Assembly: GCF_002909485.1 (NCBI RefSeq)
Contig: NZ_PPXG01000002.1
Location: 558,001-622,000, forward strand
DNA from: Stutzerimonas stutzeri
GTDB lineage: Bacteria > Pseudomonadota > Gammaproteobacteria > Pseudomonadales > Pseudomonadaceae
DNA: 64,000 nucleotides
Direction of reading: 5' to 3'
Shown: one piece after another, positions 1-8,888 of the stretch
Layout of the letters: every line of letters starts with the position of its first letter
Numbering within the stretch: position 1 is the stretch's first letter
Translations under genes and position numbers: made by a program
The notes under the pieces: generated by a model
The model's input: the letters and a program-made list of their open reading frames with translations, nothing else
What the model was told of the DNA's origin: nothing
Databases searched by the model: none

Positions 1-117
1 CGCGACATTCTGGTCGAGCTGGGGCGCCGCGGCACCGTCGGTGGCCAGGAAGACATGATCGAGGACCTCGCCCTGGATATGTCCCGGGCCCGCCAGAACC
101 AGAAGGTGAGCGCATGA
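1..117 (+). CDS. xylK: 4-hydroxy-2-oxovalerate aldolase, C-terminal end (partial)
   Basis: The first 38 codons form the C-terminal tail of the meta-pathway aldolase, recognisable by [17 protein letters not shown]. The enzyme splits 4-hydroxy-2-oxovalerate into pyruvate and acetaldehyde, usually in a channelling complex with an acylating acetaldehyde dehydrogenase (xylQ), which should lie just outside the window. The stop codon overlaps the start of xylI (ATGA), as expected for a translationally coupled xylQ-K-I-H order. The gene is cut by the window edge, not necessarily broken in the genome. Confidence 0.85.
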   Translation, partial: RDILVELGRRGTVGGQEDMIEDLALDMSRARQNQKVSA

Positions 118-908
118 ACCGTACCCTCAGCCCCGAGCAGGTGCTGGCCCTGGCCGAGCACATCGAGAACGCCGAACTGCAGGCCCATGACATCCACAAG
201 GTCACCAACGACTATCCCGAGATGACCTTCGCCGATGCCTACGACATCCAGTGGGAAATCCGCCGGCGCAAGGAGGAGCGCGGCAACAAGATCGTCGGCC
301 TGAAGATGGGCCTGACCTCATGGGCGAAGATGGCACAGATGGGCGTGGAGACGCCGATCTACGGCTTTCTCGCCGACTACTTCAGCGTGCCCGACGGCGG
401 CACGGTGGAGTGTTCCAAGCTGATCCACCCCAAGATCGAGGCGGAAATCGCGGTGGTCACCAAGGCACCGCTGGTGGGGCCTGGTTGCCATATCGGCGAC
501 GTGATCGCCGCGGTCGACTACGTGATCCCCACCGTCGAGGTGATCGACTCACGCTACGAGAACTTCAAGTTCGACCTGATCAGCGTGGTGGCCGACAACG
601 CCTCCTCGACCCGCTATATCACCGGCGGTCGCATGGCCAGCCTGGAGGATGTCGACCTGCGCACTCTTGGCGTGGTGATGGAGAAGAACGGCGAGGTGGT
701 GGAACTCGGTGCCGGTGCCGCGGTGCTCGGCCATCCGCTGTCCAGCGTGGCGATGCTCGCCAACCTGCTGGCCGAGCGCGGCGAGCACATACCGGCCGGC
801 ACCTTCATCATGACCGGCGGCATCACCGCCGCCGTCGCAGTAGCGCCGGGCGACAACATCACCGTGCGCTACCAGGGGCTTGGCAGCGTCTCCGCGCGCT
901 TCGTCTGA
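114..908 (+). CDS. xylI: 4-oxalocrotonate decarboxylase
   Basis: This 264-residue protein has the full length of XylI/DmpH/NahK and contains family stretches such as [19 protein letters not shown] and [11 protein letters not shown]. Known role: Mg2+-dependent decarboxylation of 2-oxo-3-hexenedioate to 2-hydroxypenta-2,4-dienoate, acting with the hydratase XylJ in the oxalocrotonate branch of the meta-cleavage pathway. The acidic residues of KIEAEI and EVIDSRYE fit the metal-binding fold shared with the hydratase. It overlaps xylK by four bases and is followed 48 bp later by xylH, so it belongs to the TOL lower operon controlled by XylS from the Pm promoter, which is outside the window. Confidence 0.93.
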   Translation: MNRTLSPEQVLALAEHIENAELQAHDIHKVTNDYPEMTFADAYDIQWEIRRRKEERGNKIVGLKMGLTSWAKMAQMGVETPIYGFLADYFSVPDGGTVECSKLIHPKIEAEIAVVTKAPLVGPGCHIGDVIAAVDYVIPTVEVIDSRYENFKFDLISVVADNASSTRYITGGRMASLEDVDLRTLGVVMEKNGEVVELGAGAAVLGHPLSSVAMLANLLAERGEHIPAGTFIMTGGITAAVAVAPGDNITVRYQGLGSVSARFV

Positions 909-956
909 GCCATCCGGCCGCCCTGCCCGGGCGGCCTCTTCTTCAGGAGGCACACC

Positions 957-1148
957 ATGCCTATTGCCCAGATCCACATCCTTGAAGGCCGCAGCGACGA
1001 GCAGAAGGAAACCCTCATTCGGGAAGTCAGCGAGGCCATCTCGCGCTCCCTGGATGCGCCGCTGACCAGCGTACGAGTGATCATAACCGAGATGCCCAAA
1101 GGCCACTTCGGCATCGGCGGCGAACTGGCCAGCAAGGTCAGACGCTGA
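957..1148 (+). CDS. xylH: 4-oxalocrotonate tautomerase
   Basis: A 63-residue protein beginning Met-Pro-Ile, as in all 4-oxalocrotonate tautomerases; after removal of Met, Pro1 is the catalytic general base. Arg residues corresponding to Arg11 and Arg39 are present (EGRSDEQK and SVRVIITEM). It converts 2-hydroxymuconate to 2-oxo-3-hexenedioate and works as a small homohexamer. A strong ribosome binding site (AGGAGG) sits just upstream. It is the last gene of the TOL meta operon; in pWW0 the xylS gene follows directly, but here an IS30 element begins about 150 bp downstream. Confidence 0.93.
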   Translation: MPIAQIHILEGRSDEQKETLIREVSEAISRSLDAPLTSVRVIITEMPKGHFGIGGELASKVRR

Positions 1149-1656
1149 AAGTGGAGATGCGCAAAGGCATTTCGGGTCGAAAAACCCGACCTGGATTGGC
1201 AGGCGGCCACAAAGAGCGCGGGCAAACGCCGGCACAGCAGCGCTATGCAGCTATCGCCAGTGGAGTTTGAGAAACGCTATTTCAGAGCTTGGAGAGTGGG
1301 CGGCGGCAAAAACTGAGTGCAACACCTGACCTTTCCGGTAAGGTGCTGCCCCATGTCCTATTCCGAACTCAGCGTTGCAGAGCGCGCCACGATCCAAATC
1401 GGTCATGTCCAAGGCTTCAGTCAGAGAAGGATTGCCTGCCTGGTCAACCGATCCCCCTCGACCATCAGCCGGGAGCTGCGTCGTAATCGCCAGGCTTGCG
1501 GCACCTACTCGGCCCACGGAGCGCAGCAGCAGATGCAGCGCCGGCGCCAAGCCTGCCGGCCCAGGCGCAAGCTGTTGCCAGGCAGTGAACGCTTGGGTTC
1601 TACCCCGTCAGCACGGACACTTTCGAGTAAGCTCACACCGAGCTGAAGGAGTGTTC

Positions 1657-1953
1657 ATGAAACGCAAGAAATACAGTCCCGAGTTCAAGCGGGAAGCCAT
1701 CGAGTTGGTTCGTCGTTCAGGGGCGAGCTGTCGACAGGTGGCCATGGAGATTGGTGTTGCTCCCAACCTGCTCACACGCTGGGTGCGGGAGGCACAACCA
1801 GGTACTGAGAAAGCCTTTCCTGGAACGGGAAGCCCGCGGGATGAGGAGCTTGCCCGCCTCAAGCGCGAGTTGGCCCGAGTAACCAAGGAACGTGATTTTT
1901 TAAGAGACGCGGCAGCGTACTTTGCCAAGGAGTCATCGAGCGGTACACGGTGA
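1657..1953 (+). CDS. IS3-family transposase OrfA
   Basis: A 98-residue DNA-binding protein with the IS3 OrfA helix-turn-helix ([17 protein letters not shown], then [13 protein letters not shown]) and a C-terminal leucine-zipper-like segment ([21 protein letters not shown]). The stop codon overlaps the start of orfB by four bases, with orfB in the -1 frame. In this family full transposase is made by programmed -1 frameshifting; a T6 run lies at about 1897-1902, but whether it is the slippery site was not determined. Confidence 0.9.
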   Translation: MKRKKYSPEFKREAIELVRRSGASCRQVAMEIGVAPNLLTRWVREAQPGTEKAFPGTGSPRDEELARLKRELARVTKERDFLRDAAAYFAKESSSGTR

Positions 1954-2810
1954 TCCAGCGCTGCCGCAACGAGTACCCGGTACGATTGATGTGCCGTTGC
2001 CTGAAGGTTTCTGCCAGCGGCTATTACGCCTGGCAGGATCGTGAACCAAGCGCGCGAGCTCAGGAGAATGCGCGCTTGGTGAAGCGCATTCGGGAGATTC
2101 ACGAGGACAGCCGGGGTGTGATCGGAGCGCCACGAATGCACGAGGATTTGCTCGACGAGGGCGAAGCCGTCAGCCTGAACCGAGTTGCTCGCCTGATGGC
2201 GGCTGAGCGAATTCAAGGCTGGCCACGCCGGAAGCGGCGTGGCTTTGGAAGAGTCGCCAGCAGCCGCCCAGCAGGCGTGAAAAACCTGCTGGAGCGCGAC
2301 TTCACCGCGCAGGAACCAGAGCGCAAGTGGGTCACGGACATCACGGAAATCGCCACCCAGGAAGGCAAACTCTTTCTATGCGTGGTGCTCGACTTGTACA
2401 GCAAGCTGGTGATCGGTTGGTCGATGCATCACCGCCAGGATCGGCAGATGGTGATTCGAGCGGTGGAGATGGCGATCTGGCAGCGCCAGGGTGACTGGTC
2501 AGTGATCCTGCATTCGGATCGCGGCAGCCAATTCACCAGCGCCGACTACCAGCGCTTTCTGAATCGCAACACGCTGGTGTGCAGTATGAGTGCCGTCGGG
2601 CATTGCGGCGACAACGCTGCCTGTGAAGGCTTCTTCGGTCAGCTCAAACGGGAGCGCGTTGTCCATCAGTCGTATCGAACTCGTGATGAGGCTCGGGCGG
2701 ATCTATTCGACTACATCGAGCGGTTTCATAACCCACGAATGCGTCGTAGAGTCGCCCGGCAAGATCTGAAGTTTTCAGCCCTTTTCAAACCGTCCGTGGA
2801 AATGGGGTAG
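1950..2810 (+). CDS. IS3-family transposase OrfB (DDE integrase domain)
   Basis: A 286-residue protein with a HTH_21-like N-terminal part ([22 protein letters not shown]) and an rve integrase core. The three catalytic acids are visible: WVTDITEI (Asp), [10 protein letters not shown] (Asp) and [15 protein letters not shown] (Glu). The apparent start is GTG at 1950, but expression is normally by frameshift from orfA. The reading frame runs to the inverted repeat at the right end, so the element looks intact and possibly mobile. Confidence 0.9.
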   Translation: MIQRCRNEYPVRLMCRCLKVSASGYYAWQDREPSARAQENARLVKRIREIHEDSRGVIGAPRMHEDLLDEGEAVSLNRVARLMAAERIQGWPRRKRRGFGRVASSRPAGVKNLLERDFTAQEPERKWVTDITEIATQEGKLFLCVVLDLYSKLVIGWSMHHRQDRQMVIRAVEMAIWQRQGDWSVILHSDRGSQFTSADYQRFLNRNTLVCSMSAVGHCGDNAACEGFFGQLKRERVVHQSYRTRDEARADLFDYIERFHNPRMRRRVARQDLKFSALFKPSVEMG

Positions 2811-3689
2811 AACCCCTTCGAGCTGGTGACCCACATGCTGCGTGAGCGTTTGTCTCCCGAGCAGATTGCCGGCAAGCTGCGAAGCATGAACATACCCAAC
2901 CTCAGAGATGCCTACGTCTGTCGCGAGACGATCTACAGCGCGATCTACGCCCTGCCCGTCGGAGAGCTGCGCAAGGAGCTGATCATCTGCCTGCGCCAAG
3001 GTAAGACGACACGCAGGCCACGTTCTGGCGGTGTAGATCGGCGCGGCCAGATTCCCGAGATGGTCAGCATCCACGTGCGCCCGCCGGAAATTGAAGACCG
3101 CCTGATGCCGGGCCATTGGGAAGGTGATCTGATCAAGGGCAAGGCCAACGCCTCGGCGGTGGGCACCTTGGTGGAACGCACCAGTGGCTACCTGATGCTG
3201 GTGAAGATGAACGACGCGACGGCGACCTCGGCGATGGAGGGCTTCAGTGCCGCGCTCAATCGCATGCCGCTGGCGATGCGCAAGAGCATGACCTACGACC
3301 AAGGGCGGGAGATGGCGCGGCACGCTGAGATCACCCAGAGAACCGGTGTGGCGATATTCTTCTGCGATCCTCATAGCCCTTGGCAGCGCGGCAGCAACGA
3401 AAACATCAACGGCCTGATTCGCCAGTACCTGCCCAAGGGCACGGACTTGTCGGTACACAGCCAGGAAGAACTCGACGCCATTGCACTGCAACTGAATATG
3501 CGTCCGCGTAAGCGCTTCGACTTTAAGTGCCCGATCGAAGTCATGGGTGAGGTGATGCAGGAAGCCCTGGCTATGCGGCATGATGCTCCAGCCTCAATTC
3601 AATGACCGTGTTGCACTCAGCTCCTGCAACCGCCGTGTCTAAGAAAGCCGGGGCGATTCAACCCATCCCTTCTTCGGCTACGTTCGTAA

Positions 3690-4655
3690 TCAAGCCACTT
3701 CCTTTTTGCATTGACGCAGGGTGTCGGAAGGCAACTCGCCGAACGCGTTCCTATAGTTTTCAGCGAAACGTCCCAAATGTAAGAAGCCGTAGTCTAGGGC
3801 TATCTCAGTTATACTACGCACATTTGCACTGGGATCGCTCAAGCAGGCGCGGATGCTTTCGAGCTTGCGGTTGCGTATGTAGTTCTTCGGCGTGGTGCCG
3901 GCATGCTTCTCGAACAAATTGTAGAGCGAGCGTGGACTCATCATCGCCAGCTCCGCTAACCGCTCAAGGCTGATATTCCGTTTGAGATTCTCCTCAATGA
4001 ATTGAACGACTCGCTCGAAAGACGGGTTACCTTTGCTGAAAATTTCACGGCTGACATTGCTGCCCAGCATTTCGAGCAGCTTGGAAGCGATGATCCCCGC
4101 ATAGTGCTCTTGGACCCGAGGCATCGACTTTGTATGTTCCGCTTCGTCACAAACTAACCCGAGTAGATTGATAAAGCCATCGAGTTGCTGGAGATTGTGT
4201 CGCGCGGCGAAACGGATACCCTCCCTCGGCTTGTGCCAATTGTTGTCACTGCATGCCCGATCAAGGACCACTGAGGGCAATTTAACGATAAATTTCTCGC
4301 AATCTTCTGAATAGGTCAGGTCGGCTTGGTCATCCGGATTGAGCAGCAATAGTTCGCCCGGCGAAAAATAGTGCTCCTGGCCATGGCCACGCCACAGGCA
4401 ATGGCCTTTGAGTATTATTTGCAGATGATAACAGGTCTCTAATCCAGGCGAGATTACCCTCACGCTACCGCCGTAGCTGATTCGACACAGGTCGAGGCAT
4501 CCGAAGATTCTGTGGTGCAGCCTGCCTGCCGGGCGCCCGCCCTTGGGCAGGCGAATAGAGTGCGTACCGACATACTGGTTAACATAATCGGAGACTGCAT
4601 AGGGCTCGGCGTGGACGAAGATCTGACTTTTCTCGTTCAATAAGCAAAAATCCAT
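3690..4655 (-). CDS. xylS: XylS, AraC-family activator of the TOL meta operon
   Basis: This 321-residue protein matches my recollection of pWW0 XylS almost throughout, including its N-terminus MDFCLLNEKSQIFVHAEPY. Residues about 1-210 form the effector-binding and dimerisation domain that responds to benzoate and methylbenzoates. Residues about 213-321 carry two helix-turn-helix motifs, LERLAELAMMSPRSLYNLFE and ITEIALDYGFLHLGRFAENY. Known role: activation of the Pm promoter of the lower pathway. It is transcribed divergently from xylR. A few residues differ from the pWW0 protein as I remember it; effects on effector range cannot be judged by eye. Confidence 0.95.
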   Translation of the reverse strand: MDFCLLNEKSQIFVHAEPYAVSDYVNQYVGTHSIRLPKGGRPAGRLHHRIFGCLDLCRISYGGSVRVISPGLETCYHLQIILKGHCLWRGHGQEHYFSPGELLLLNPDDQADLTYSEDCEKFIVKLPSVVLDRACSDNNWHKPREGIRFAARHNLQQLDGFINLLGLVCDEAEHTKSMPRVQEHYAGIIASKLLEMLGSNVSREIFSKGNPSFERVVQFIEENLKRNISLERLAELAMMSPRSLYNLFEKHAGTTPKNYIRNRKLESIRACLSDPSANVRSITEIALDYGFLHLGRFAENYRNAFGELPSDTLRQCKKEVA

Positions 4656-5100
4656 AGCTCACGGTTCTCTTATTTTAATGTGGGCTGCTTGGTGTGATGT
4701 AGAAAGGCGCCAGGTCGATGAAAATGCATCTCGACGTGATGCGTATACGGGTTACCCCCATTGCCACGTTGCGCCATCCTTTTTGCAATCAGTGACCACT
4801 TTTCCAAGCAAAAATAATGCCAAGCAGAACGAAGACGTTCTTTTTAAGAAGCGAGAACACCAGAAGTTCGTGCTGTCGGGGCATGCGGCGACGAATTGGC
4901 GGATAAAGGGGATCTGCGTTGAGGTGGATTTCAGTTAATCAATTGGTTAATTTTTCAGGACCACCTAAGCAAATGCTAAAGTGGCAGATGGAATGCTGAG
5001 CCGGCAAGCACAGGCCTTGACGTTGCAAGGTAGTCATGACCGCAGTGAGCCACTGATGTGCTGCGGGGTGGATCATCCCGATAAAAACAAGAGAAAAACA
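4656..5100. promoter_or_regulatory. xylS-xylR divergent control region (Ps and Pr promoters)
   Basis: This 445-bp gap separates the divergent xylS and xylR genes and in TOL plasmids holds the Ps promoters (toward xylS) and tandem Pr promoters (toward xylR). A near-palindrome, TTAATCAATTGGTTAA at 4935-4950, resembles XylR upstream-activator half-sites and is a candidate site for XylR autorepression and Ps activation. On the minus strand near 4765-4780 a TGGC-GCAACG-TGGCA stretch resembles a sigma-54 -24/-12 element, but with one base less than the usual GG-GC spacing, so its role is uncertain. No convincing gene lies here. Confidence 0.65.
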
Positions 5101-6801
5101 ATGTCGCTTATATACAAACCCAAGATGCAGCATGAGGATATGCAAGACCTTATCAGCCAGATCCGTTTCGTTGCCGCCGAAGGCAAGATCTGGCTGGGAG
5201 AGCAGCGCATGCTGCTAATGCAGCTATCTACGCTGGCCAGCTTCCGCCGCGAAATTATCAGCTTGATCGGCATCGAGCGGGCCAAGGGTTTCTTCCTGCG
5301 GTTGGGCTATCAGTCCGGCCTGATGGATGCCGAGCTGGCACGCAAGCTGCGGCCGGCCATGCGCGAGGAGGAGGTGTTCCTGGCTGGGCCTCAATTGTAC
5401 GCGCTCAAGGGGATGGTCAAAGTACGCTTGCTGACGATGGATATCGCCATCCGGGACGGACGTTTCAACGTGGAGGCCGAGTGGATTGATTCCTTTGAAG
5501 TGGATATCTGCCGAACTGAGCTGGGCCTGATGAATGAGCCCGTCTGCTGGACGGTGCTAGGCTATGCTAGCGGCTATGGTTCGGCATTCATGGGCCGCAG
5601 AATCATTTTCCAGGAAACTAGCTGTCGCGGGTGCGGTGACGATAAATGCCTTATCGTAGGCAAGACCGCAGAAGAGTGGGGCGATGTCAGCAGTTTCGAA
5701 GCCTACTTCAAAAGCGACCCGATCGTAGACGAGCGCTACGAGCTGCAGACCCAGGTTGCCAACCTGCGCAACCGCCTGAAGCAGTACGATGGGCAGTATT
5801 ACGGCATTGGCCATTCGCCAGCCTACAAGCGCATCTGTGAGACCATCGACAAGGCTGCACGCGGCAAGGTTTCGGTTCTGCTACTGGGTGAGACTGGGGT
5901 GGGCAAGGAGGTAATCGCGCGCAGCGTGCATTTGCGCAGTGAGCGCGCAGAGCAACCCTTCGTCGCGGTGAACTGTGCGGCAATTCCGCCGGATCTGATC
6001 GAGTCGGAACTGTTTGGTGTCGATAAGGGCGCCTATACGGGCGCGGTCAATGCACGCGCTGGACGTTTTGAACGGGCCAACGGCGGCACCATCTTTCTTG
6101 ATGAGGTGATCGAATTGACGCCGAGGGCTCAGGCCACCCTGCTACGGGTATTGCAGGAAGGAGAGCTAGAGCGGGTCGGCGGCGACCGCACGCGAAAGGT
6201 CGACGTGAGGTTAATCACCGCAACAAACGAGAACCTGGAAGAGGCGGTCAAGATGGGGCGCTTTCGCGCAGACCTGTTCTTTCGGCTGAATGTTTTTCCC
6301 GTGCAGATCCCGCCGTTGCGCGAGCGCGTGGAAGACATCCCGCTGCTGGTCGAGCATTTTCTCAGAAGGCACCATAAGGAATACGGCAAGAAGACTCTTG
6401 GCCTGTCTGATCGAGCGATGGAGGCCTGCCTCCACTACCAATGGCCAGGCAATATCCGCGAGCTGGAGAACGCCCTTGAGCGCGGGGTGATTCTCACCGA
6501 GAGCAACGAAAGCATCAATGTCGAGTCGCTGTTCCCCGGGTTGGCGATGGCTACCGAAGGCGACAGGCTATCAAGCGAGGGCCGGTTGGAGGAGGAGTCC
6601 GGTGACAGTTGGTTTAGGCAAATTATCGACCAGGGCGTCAGTCTCGAGGATCTCGAGGCGGGTTTAATGCGCACGGCCATGGACCGTTGTGGGCAGAATA
6701 TCTCACAGGCGGCGCGGTTGCTGGGATTGACCCGCCCGGCAATGGCCTATCGACTTAAGAAGCTTGACCCCAGCCTATCTGTGAAAGCAACGGGCCGATA
6801 G
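5101..6801 (+). CDS. xylR: XylR, sigma-54-dependent activator responding to toluene/xylenes
   Basis: A 566-residue NtrC-family regulator of the same length as pWW0 XylR and nearly the same sequence as I recall it. Order: effector-binding A domain (about 1-210, including the V4R-type segment CRGCGDDKCLIVGK), short linker, AAA+ domain with Walker A GETGVGKE (about 263-270), the sigma-54 contact loop GAYTGA (about 310-315), and a C-terminal Fis-type HTH (NISQAARLLGLTRPAMAYRL). It binds toluene or xylenes and activates Pu and Ps. The start at 5101 is chosen over an upstream ATG at 4981 because it gives the known N-terminus MSLIYKPKM. An ISL3 element begins about 40 bp after the stop. Confidence 0.96.
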   Translation: MSLIYKPKMQHEDMQDLISQIRFVAAEGKIWLGEQRMLLMQLSTLASFRREIISLIGIERAKGFFLRLGYQSGLMDAELARKLRPAMREEEVFLAGPQLYALKGMVKVRLLTMDIAIRDGRFNVEAEWIDSFEVDICRTELGLMNEPVCWTVLGYASGYGSAFMGRRIIFQETSCRGCGDDKCLIVGKTAEEWGDVSSFEAYFKSDPIVDERYELQTQVANLRNRLKQYDGQYYGIGHSPAYKRICETIDKAARGKVSVLLLGETGVGKEVIARSVHLRSERAEQPFVAVNCAAIPPDLIESELFGVDKGAYTGAVNARAGRFERANGGTIFLDEVIELTPRAQATLLRVLQEGELERVGGDRTRKVDVRLITATNENLEEAVKMGRFRADLFFRLNVFPVQIPPLRERVEDIPLLVEHFLRRHHKEYGKKTLGLSDRAMEACLHYQWPGNIRELENALERGVILTESNESINVESLFPGLAMATEGDRLSSEGRLEEESGDSWFRQIIDQGVSLEDLEAGLMRTAMDRCGQNISQAARLLGLTRPAMAYRLKKLDPSLSVKATGR

Positions 6802-6838
6802 CTGCCTTGCGCCAGGTTTGGGCCTTTCTAAGGTCCTT

Positions 6839-6864
6839 CGCGGATTCTGGGGAAAGAGCGAGTT
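6839..6864 (+). repeat. 26-bp repeat, copy 1 (left end of ISL3 element)
   Basis: The sequence beginning CGCGGATTCTGGGGAAAGAG is repeated exactly at 49653-49678 in the same orientation. Here it sits about 90 bp before the ISL3 transposase start and is the likely left terminal repeat of that element. Confidence 0.8.
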
Positions 6865-8155
6865 GACAGGCAGGGGAGTGGGTAAATTGGCAGTCGCTCA
6901 ACATCCCAACCCCCACACCTTGCTGTCGCCGTGCATCCTATTGATCTTGCCGCTTTCTGGCCAGGCTACGACGTTGTCGCCTCTCGCCCCGTAGCTGAAA
7001 ATACCCTGCTGATCGGGCTCGAACCCCAGGCCACGCGAGTGCCCCGGTGTGGGCGCTGTCTAGAGCCCTGTCCGTTGATTCACGAACGGCGTCTACGCCA
7101 CGTGCGTGACAGCGACCTGCTGGATCAGCGGGTGCTGCTCCAATTCAATTATTCAATTGCCCGTGCGTCGCGTCGACTGCCTGCGTTGTTGTGGGCGGGT
7201 GACCGAACGGATCCATTGGCTGGAGCCGGCTTCCCGCCTGACTCGACGTTTGCAAACCTGGCTCGAGGGCTTGTTGCGGATACTGCCCATGAGCCACGTC
7301 AGCAAATTCACCGGCGTGCATTGGCACACCCTCAAGGCCCTCGACAAACGCCGCCTGGAAGCGGAGGCAGGCGCCATCGAGCCGGGCGACGTCCGGCGCC
7401 TGGGGATGGACGAGTTCGCCCTGGACAAGCGCCATCGCTACGCCACGGTGATCATGGATGCGGAGCGAACACGCGTGCTGTGGGTCGGCCACGGCACCAG
7501 TCGCCAGGCGATTCGCCCATTCTTCGAGTGGCCCGGTGAGCATTGCCAGTACATCGAGGCGGTCGCCATGGACATGAACACCGCTTTCGACCTGGAAGTG
7601 AAGCGGCACTGCCCTCAAGCCGAAGTGGTGTACGACCTGTTCCATGTGGTGGCGCGCTACGGTCGTGAGGTGATCGACCGTATCCGCGTCGACCAGGCCA
7701 ACCTCCTGCGCGATAACAAACCAGCGCGCAAGGTGGTCAAGCGCAGCCGCTGGCTGCTGCTGCGCAACGCTGCGAACCTCAAGGACGGCCAAGCCGTGCA
7801 GTTGCAGGAATTGCTCGTCGCCAACCAGCCGTTGGCGACGGTCTATCTGCTCAAGGACGCACTGAAGGAAGTCTGGTACGCCCCGAGCGTATGGGAAGGC
7901 TGGCAACGCTGGCGGGCCTGGCTACGGCATGCCCGTGACAGTGGCTTGGCACCGCTACAGCGCTTCGCCAAAAACCTCAGGCGCTATATACGCGGCATCC
8001 TCGCCAGCGCTCGTTTTCCCATGCATACCAGCCTGCTGGAGGGCCTGAACAACCGTATCAAGGTGATCAAGCGCATGGCCTATGGTTTCCGGGACTCGGA
8101 CTACTTCTTACTGAAAATCAAGGCCGCCTTCCCCGGGAAAGCGCGATGAACCTTT
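6840..8155 (+). mobile_element. ISL3-family insertion sequence, right end deleted
   Basis: A transposase gene with a probable left terminal repeat at about 6840. The complementary right terminal repeat (expected GCTCTTTCCCCAGAATCC-like) is absent; a few bases after the transposase stop the sequence passes into Pu upstream DNA (from about 8156). The right end has therefore probably been lost by a deletion that also brought Pu next to the element. It separates xylR from the upper operon. Confidence 0.75.
6931..8149 (+). pseudogene. ISL3-family transposase, frameshifted
   Basis: The N-terminal zinc-binding part (6931 to about 7145, ending HVRDSDLLDQRVLLQ) and the catalytic part (from about 7159, PVRRVDCLRCCGRVTERIHW) are in different frames. 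The junction holds three CAATT copies (7141-7158); removing 13 bp (CAATTATTCAATT) restores the frame. The catalytic part has GMDEFALDKRH, YDLFHVVARYG and SLLEGLNNRIKVIKRMAYGF, typical of ISL3 DDE transposases. The shift makes this copy unlikely to be active. Confidence 0.85.
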
Positions 8156-8167
8156 TTTATCGCTGTC

Positions 8168-8340
8168 TTGATCAAATCGACAGGTGATTATGCGCGATTG
8201 ATGATTTGCTCAAATACAGCCAGCGTGCTGGAGATTTCTCTCATACCCCCCCCTTTTTTTTTACGAAGCAAATCAATGATCTAGATGCGATAAGCGGATC
8301 GGTATAAGCAATGGCATGGCGGTTGCTAGCTATACGAGAC
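8168..8340 (+). promoter_or_regulatory. Pu promoter of the upper xyl operon (sigma-54, XylR, IHF)
   Basis: Two XylR activator sites are visible: TTGATCAAATC (8168-8178) and TTGCTCAAAT (8206-8215). The sigma-54 element TGGCATGGCGGTTGCT lies at 8312-8327 with the correct ten bases between GG and GC. Between them AATCAATGATCTA (8271-8283) fits the IHF consensus except for one T-to-C change in the final TTR. Transcription should start near 8338. The layout matches pWW0 Pu as I recall it, with small changes including a longer C/T tract at 8245-8262. Confidence 0.93.
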
Positions 8341-8368
8341 TTAAAATAAAAATAGTGGTGACCCTTCA

Positions 8369-8767
8369 ATGTTGTATTTTCTCAACTCTGCTCAGATTGG
8401 TTGCTTTCGCCATGTATATCCTCAAAGCGGGCCAGCCGTAGCCGTTACGCTTGGAGTCTGTGACGCTGGCCTAGAGCTTTCTGAGGGCGAGCCCAAGCAG
8501 GCTAGCCCGACCACCAATTTTTGTGAGCCCAAGGTCATTGGCGTGCGTGCGACTTTGCGCACCATTTGCGTCGCAGTTATCGGCTTCATCTCTCGTAATA
8601 GGGTTATAGATGCCAGTCCCACGGTGCGGCTGCATCAATCTTCAATCTCATCGCTAACCTCAACCGACTATATGCCCAGGTCTGCAACGATATATCCAGC
8701 CTGTCGCGCATTCGCTCGAGCCTTAGTCATCTACCGCAGTCACAGCTGCAGCGACATTACTAACTAG
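8369..8767 (+). CDS. xylU: XylU, protein of unknown function at the head of the upper operon
   Basis: A 132-residue ORF just downstream of Pu, in the position and at about the size reported for xylU of pWW0. No known domain, signal peptide or membrane segment is evident, the composition is not typical, and there is no strong ribosome binding site. It is called mainly from position between Pu and xylW. It may be a poorly translated leader ORF rather than a functional enzyme. Confidence 0.55.
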   Translation: MLYFLNSAQIGCFRHVYPQSGPAVAVTLGVCDAGLELSEGEPKQASPTTNFCEPKVIGVRATLRTICVAVIGFISRNRVIDASPTVRLHQSSISSLTSTDYMPRSATIYPACRAFARALVIYRSHSCSDITN

Positions 8768-8888
8768 TCGTGTCGATCTCGGAAGCTGTGCGTTTGTTGC
8801 CGAGAACTTGGCTGCATGTGATGCATTAAGTGATTTGATATCGCCGTCCTCGCTACCTATAACATTTGACGTCTACATAGGTGATTCA

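Larger units (their letters stand above)
1598..2812 (+). mobile_element. IS3-family insertion sequence inside IS30
   Basis: Inverted ends are TCTACCCCGTCAGCACGGAC at 1599-1618 and, read on the opposite strand at 2792-2811, TCTACCCCATTTCCACGGAC; 15 of 20 positions match. The palindromic flanks (GGGTTCTACCCC-like) hide any target-site duplication. It contains two overlapping ORFs, orfA and orfB, in the usual IS3 arrangement, and both are open. Confidence 0.85.
1353..3605 (+). pseudogene. IS30-family transposase, interrupted by IS3
   Basis: The first part (1353 to about 1597) encodes the N-terminal helix-turn-helix, with SQRRIACLVNRSPSTISREL. The second part (from about 2813 to the stop at 3603-3605) resumes in a compatible frame with VTHMLRERLSPEQIAGKL and carries the catalytic core: GHWEGDLIKG (Asp), MTYDQGREMARH (Asp) and SPWQRGSNENINGLIRQY (Glu). 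Joining the two parts restores a normal-length IS30 transposase, so the gene was inactivated simply by IS3 insertion. Precise excision of IS3 could in principle restore it. Confidence 0.85.
1300..3636 (+). mobile_element. IS30-family insertion sequence, split by an IS3-family element
   Basis: Ends are inferred from an imperfect inverted repeat sharing the core CTGAGTGCAACAC (1313-1325 on the + strand; complement at 3608-3620), with further GGCGG matches outside. Inside is an IS30 transposase gene in two parts separated by an IS3 element at about 1598-2812. The insertion lies between xylH and xylS. Exact ends and a target duplication were not established. Confidence 0.75.

Noticed and set aside
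4678..4938. 86-residue ORF in the xylS-xylR gap
   Set aside because: It lies across the Ps/Pr control region, has no ribosome binding site or family features, and is probably chance.
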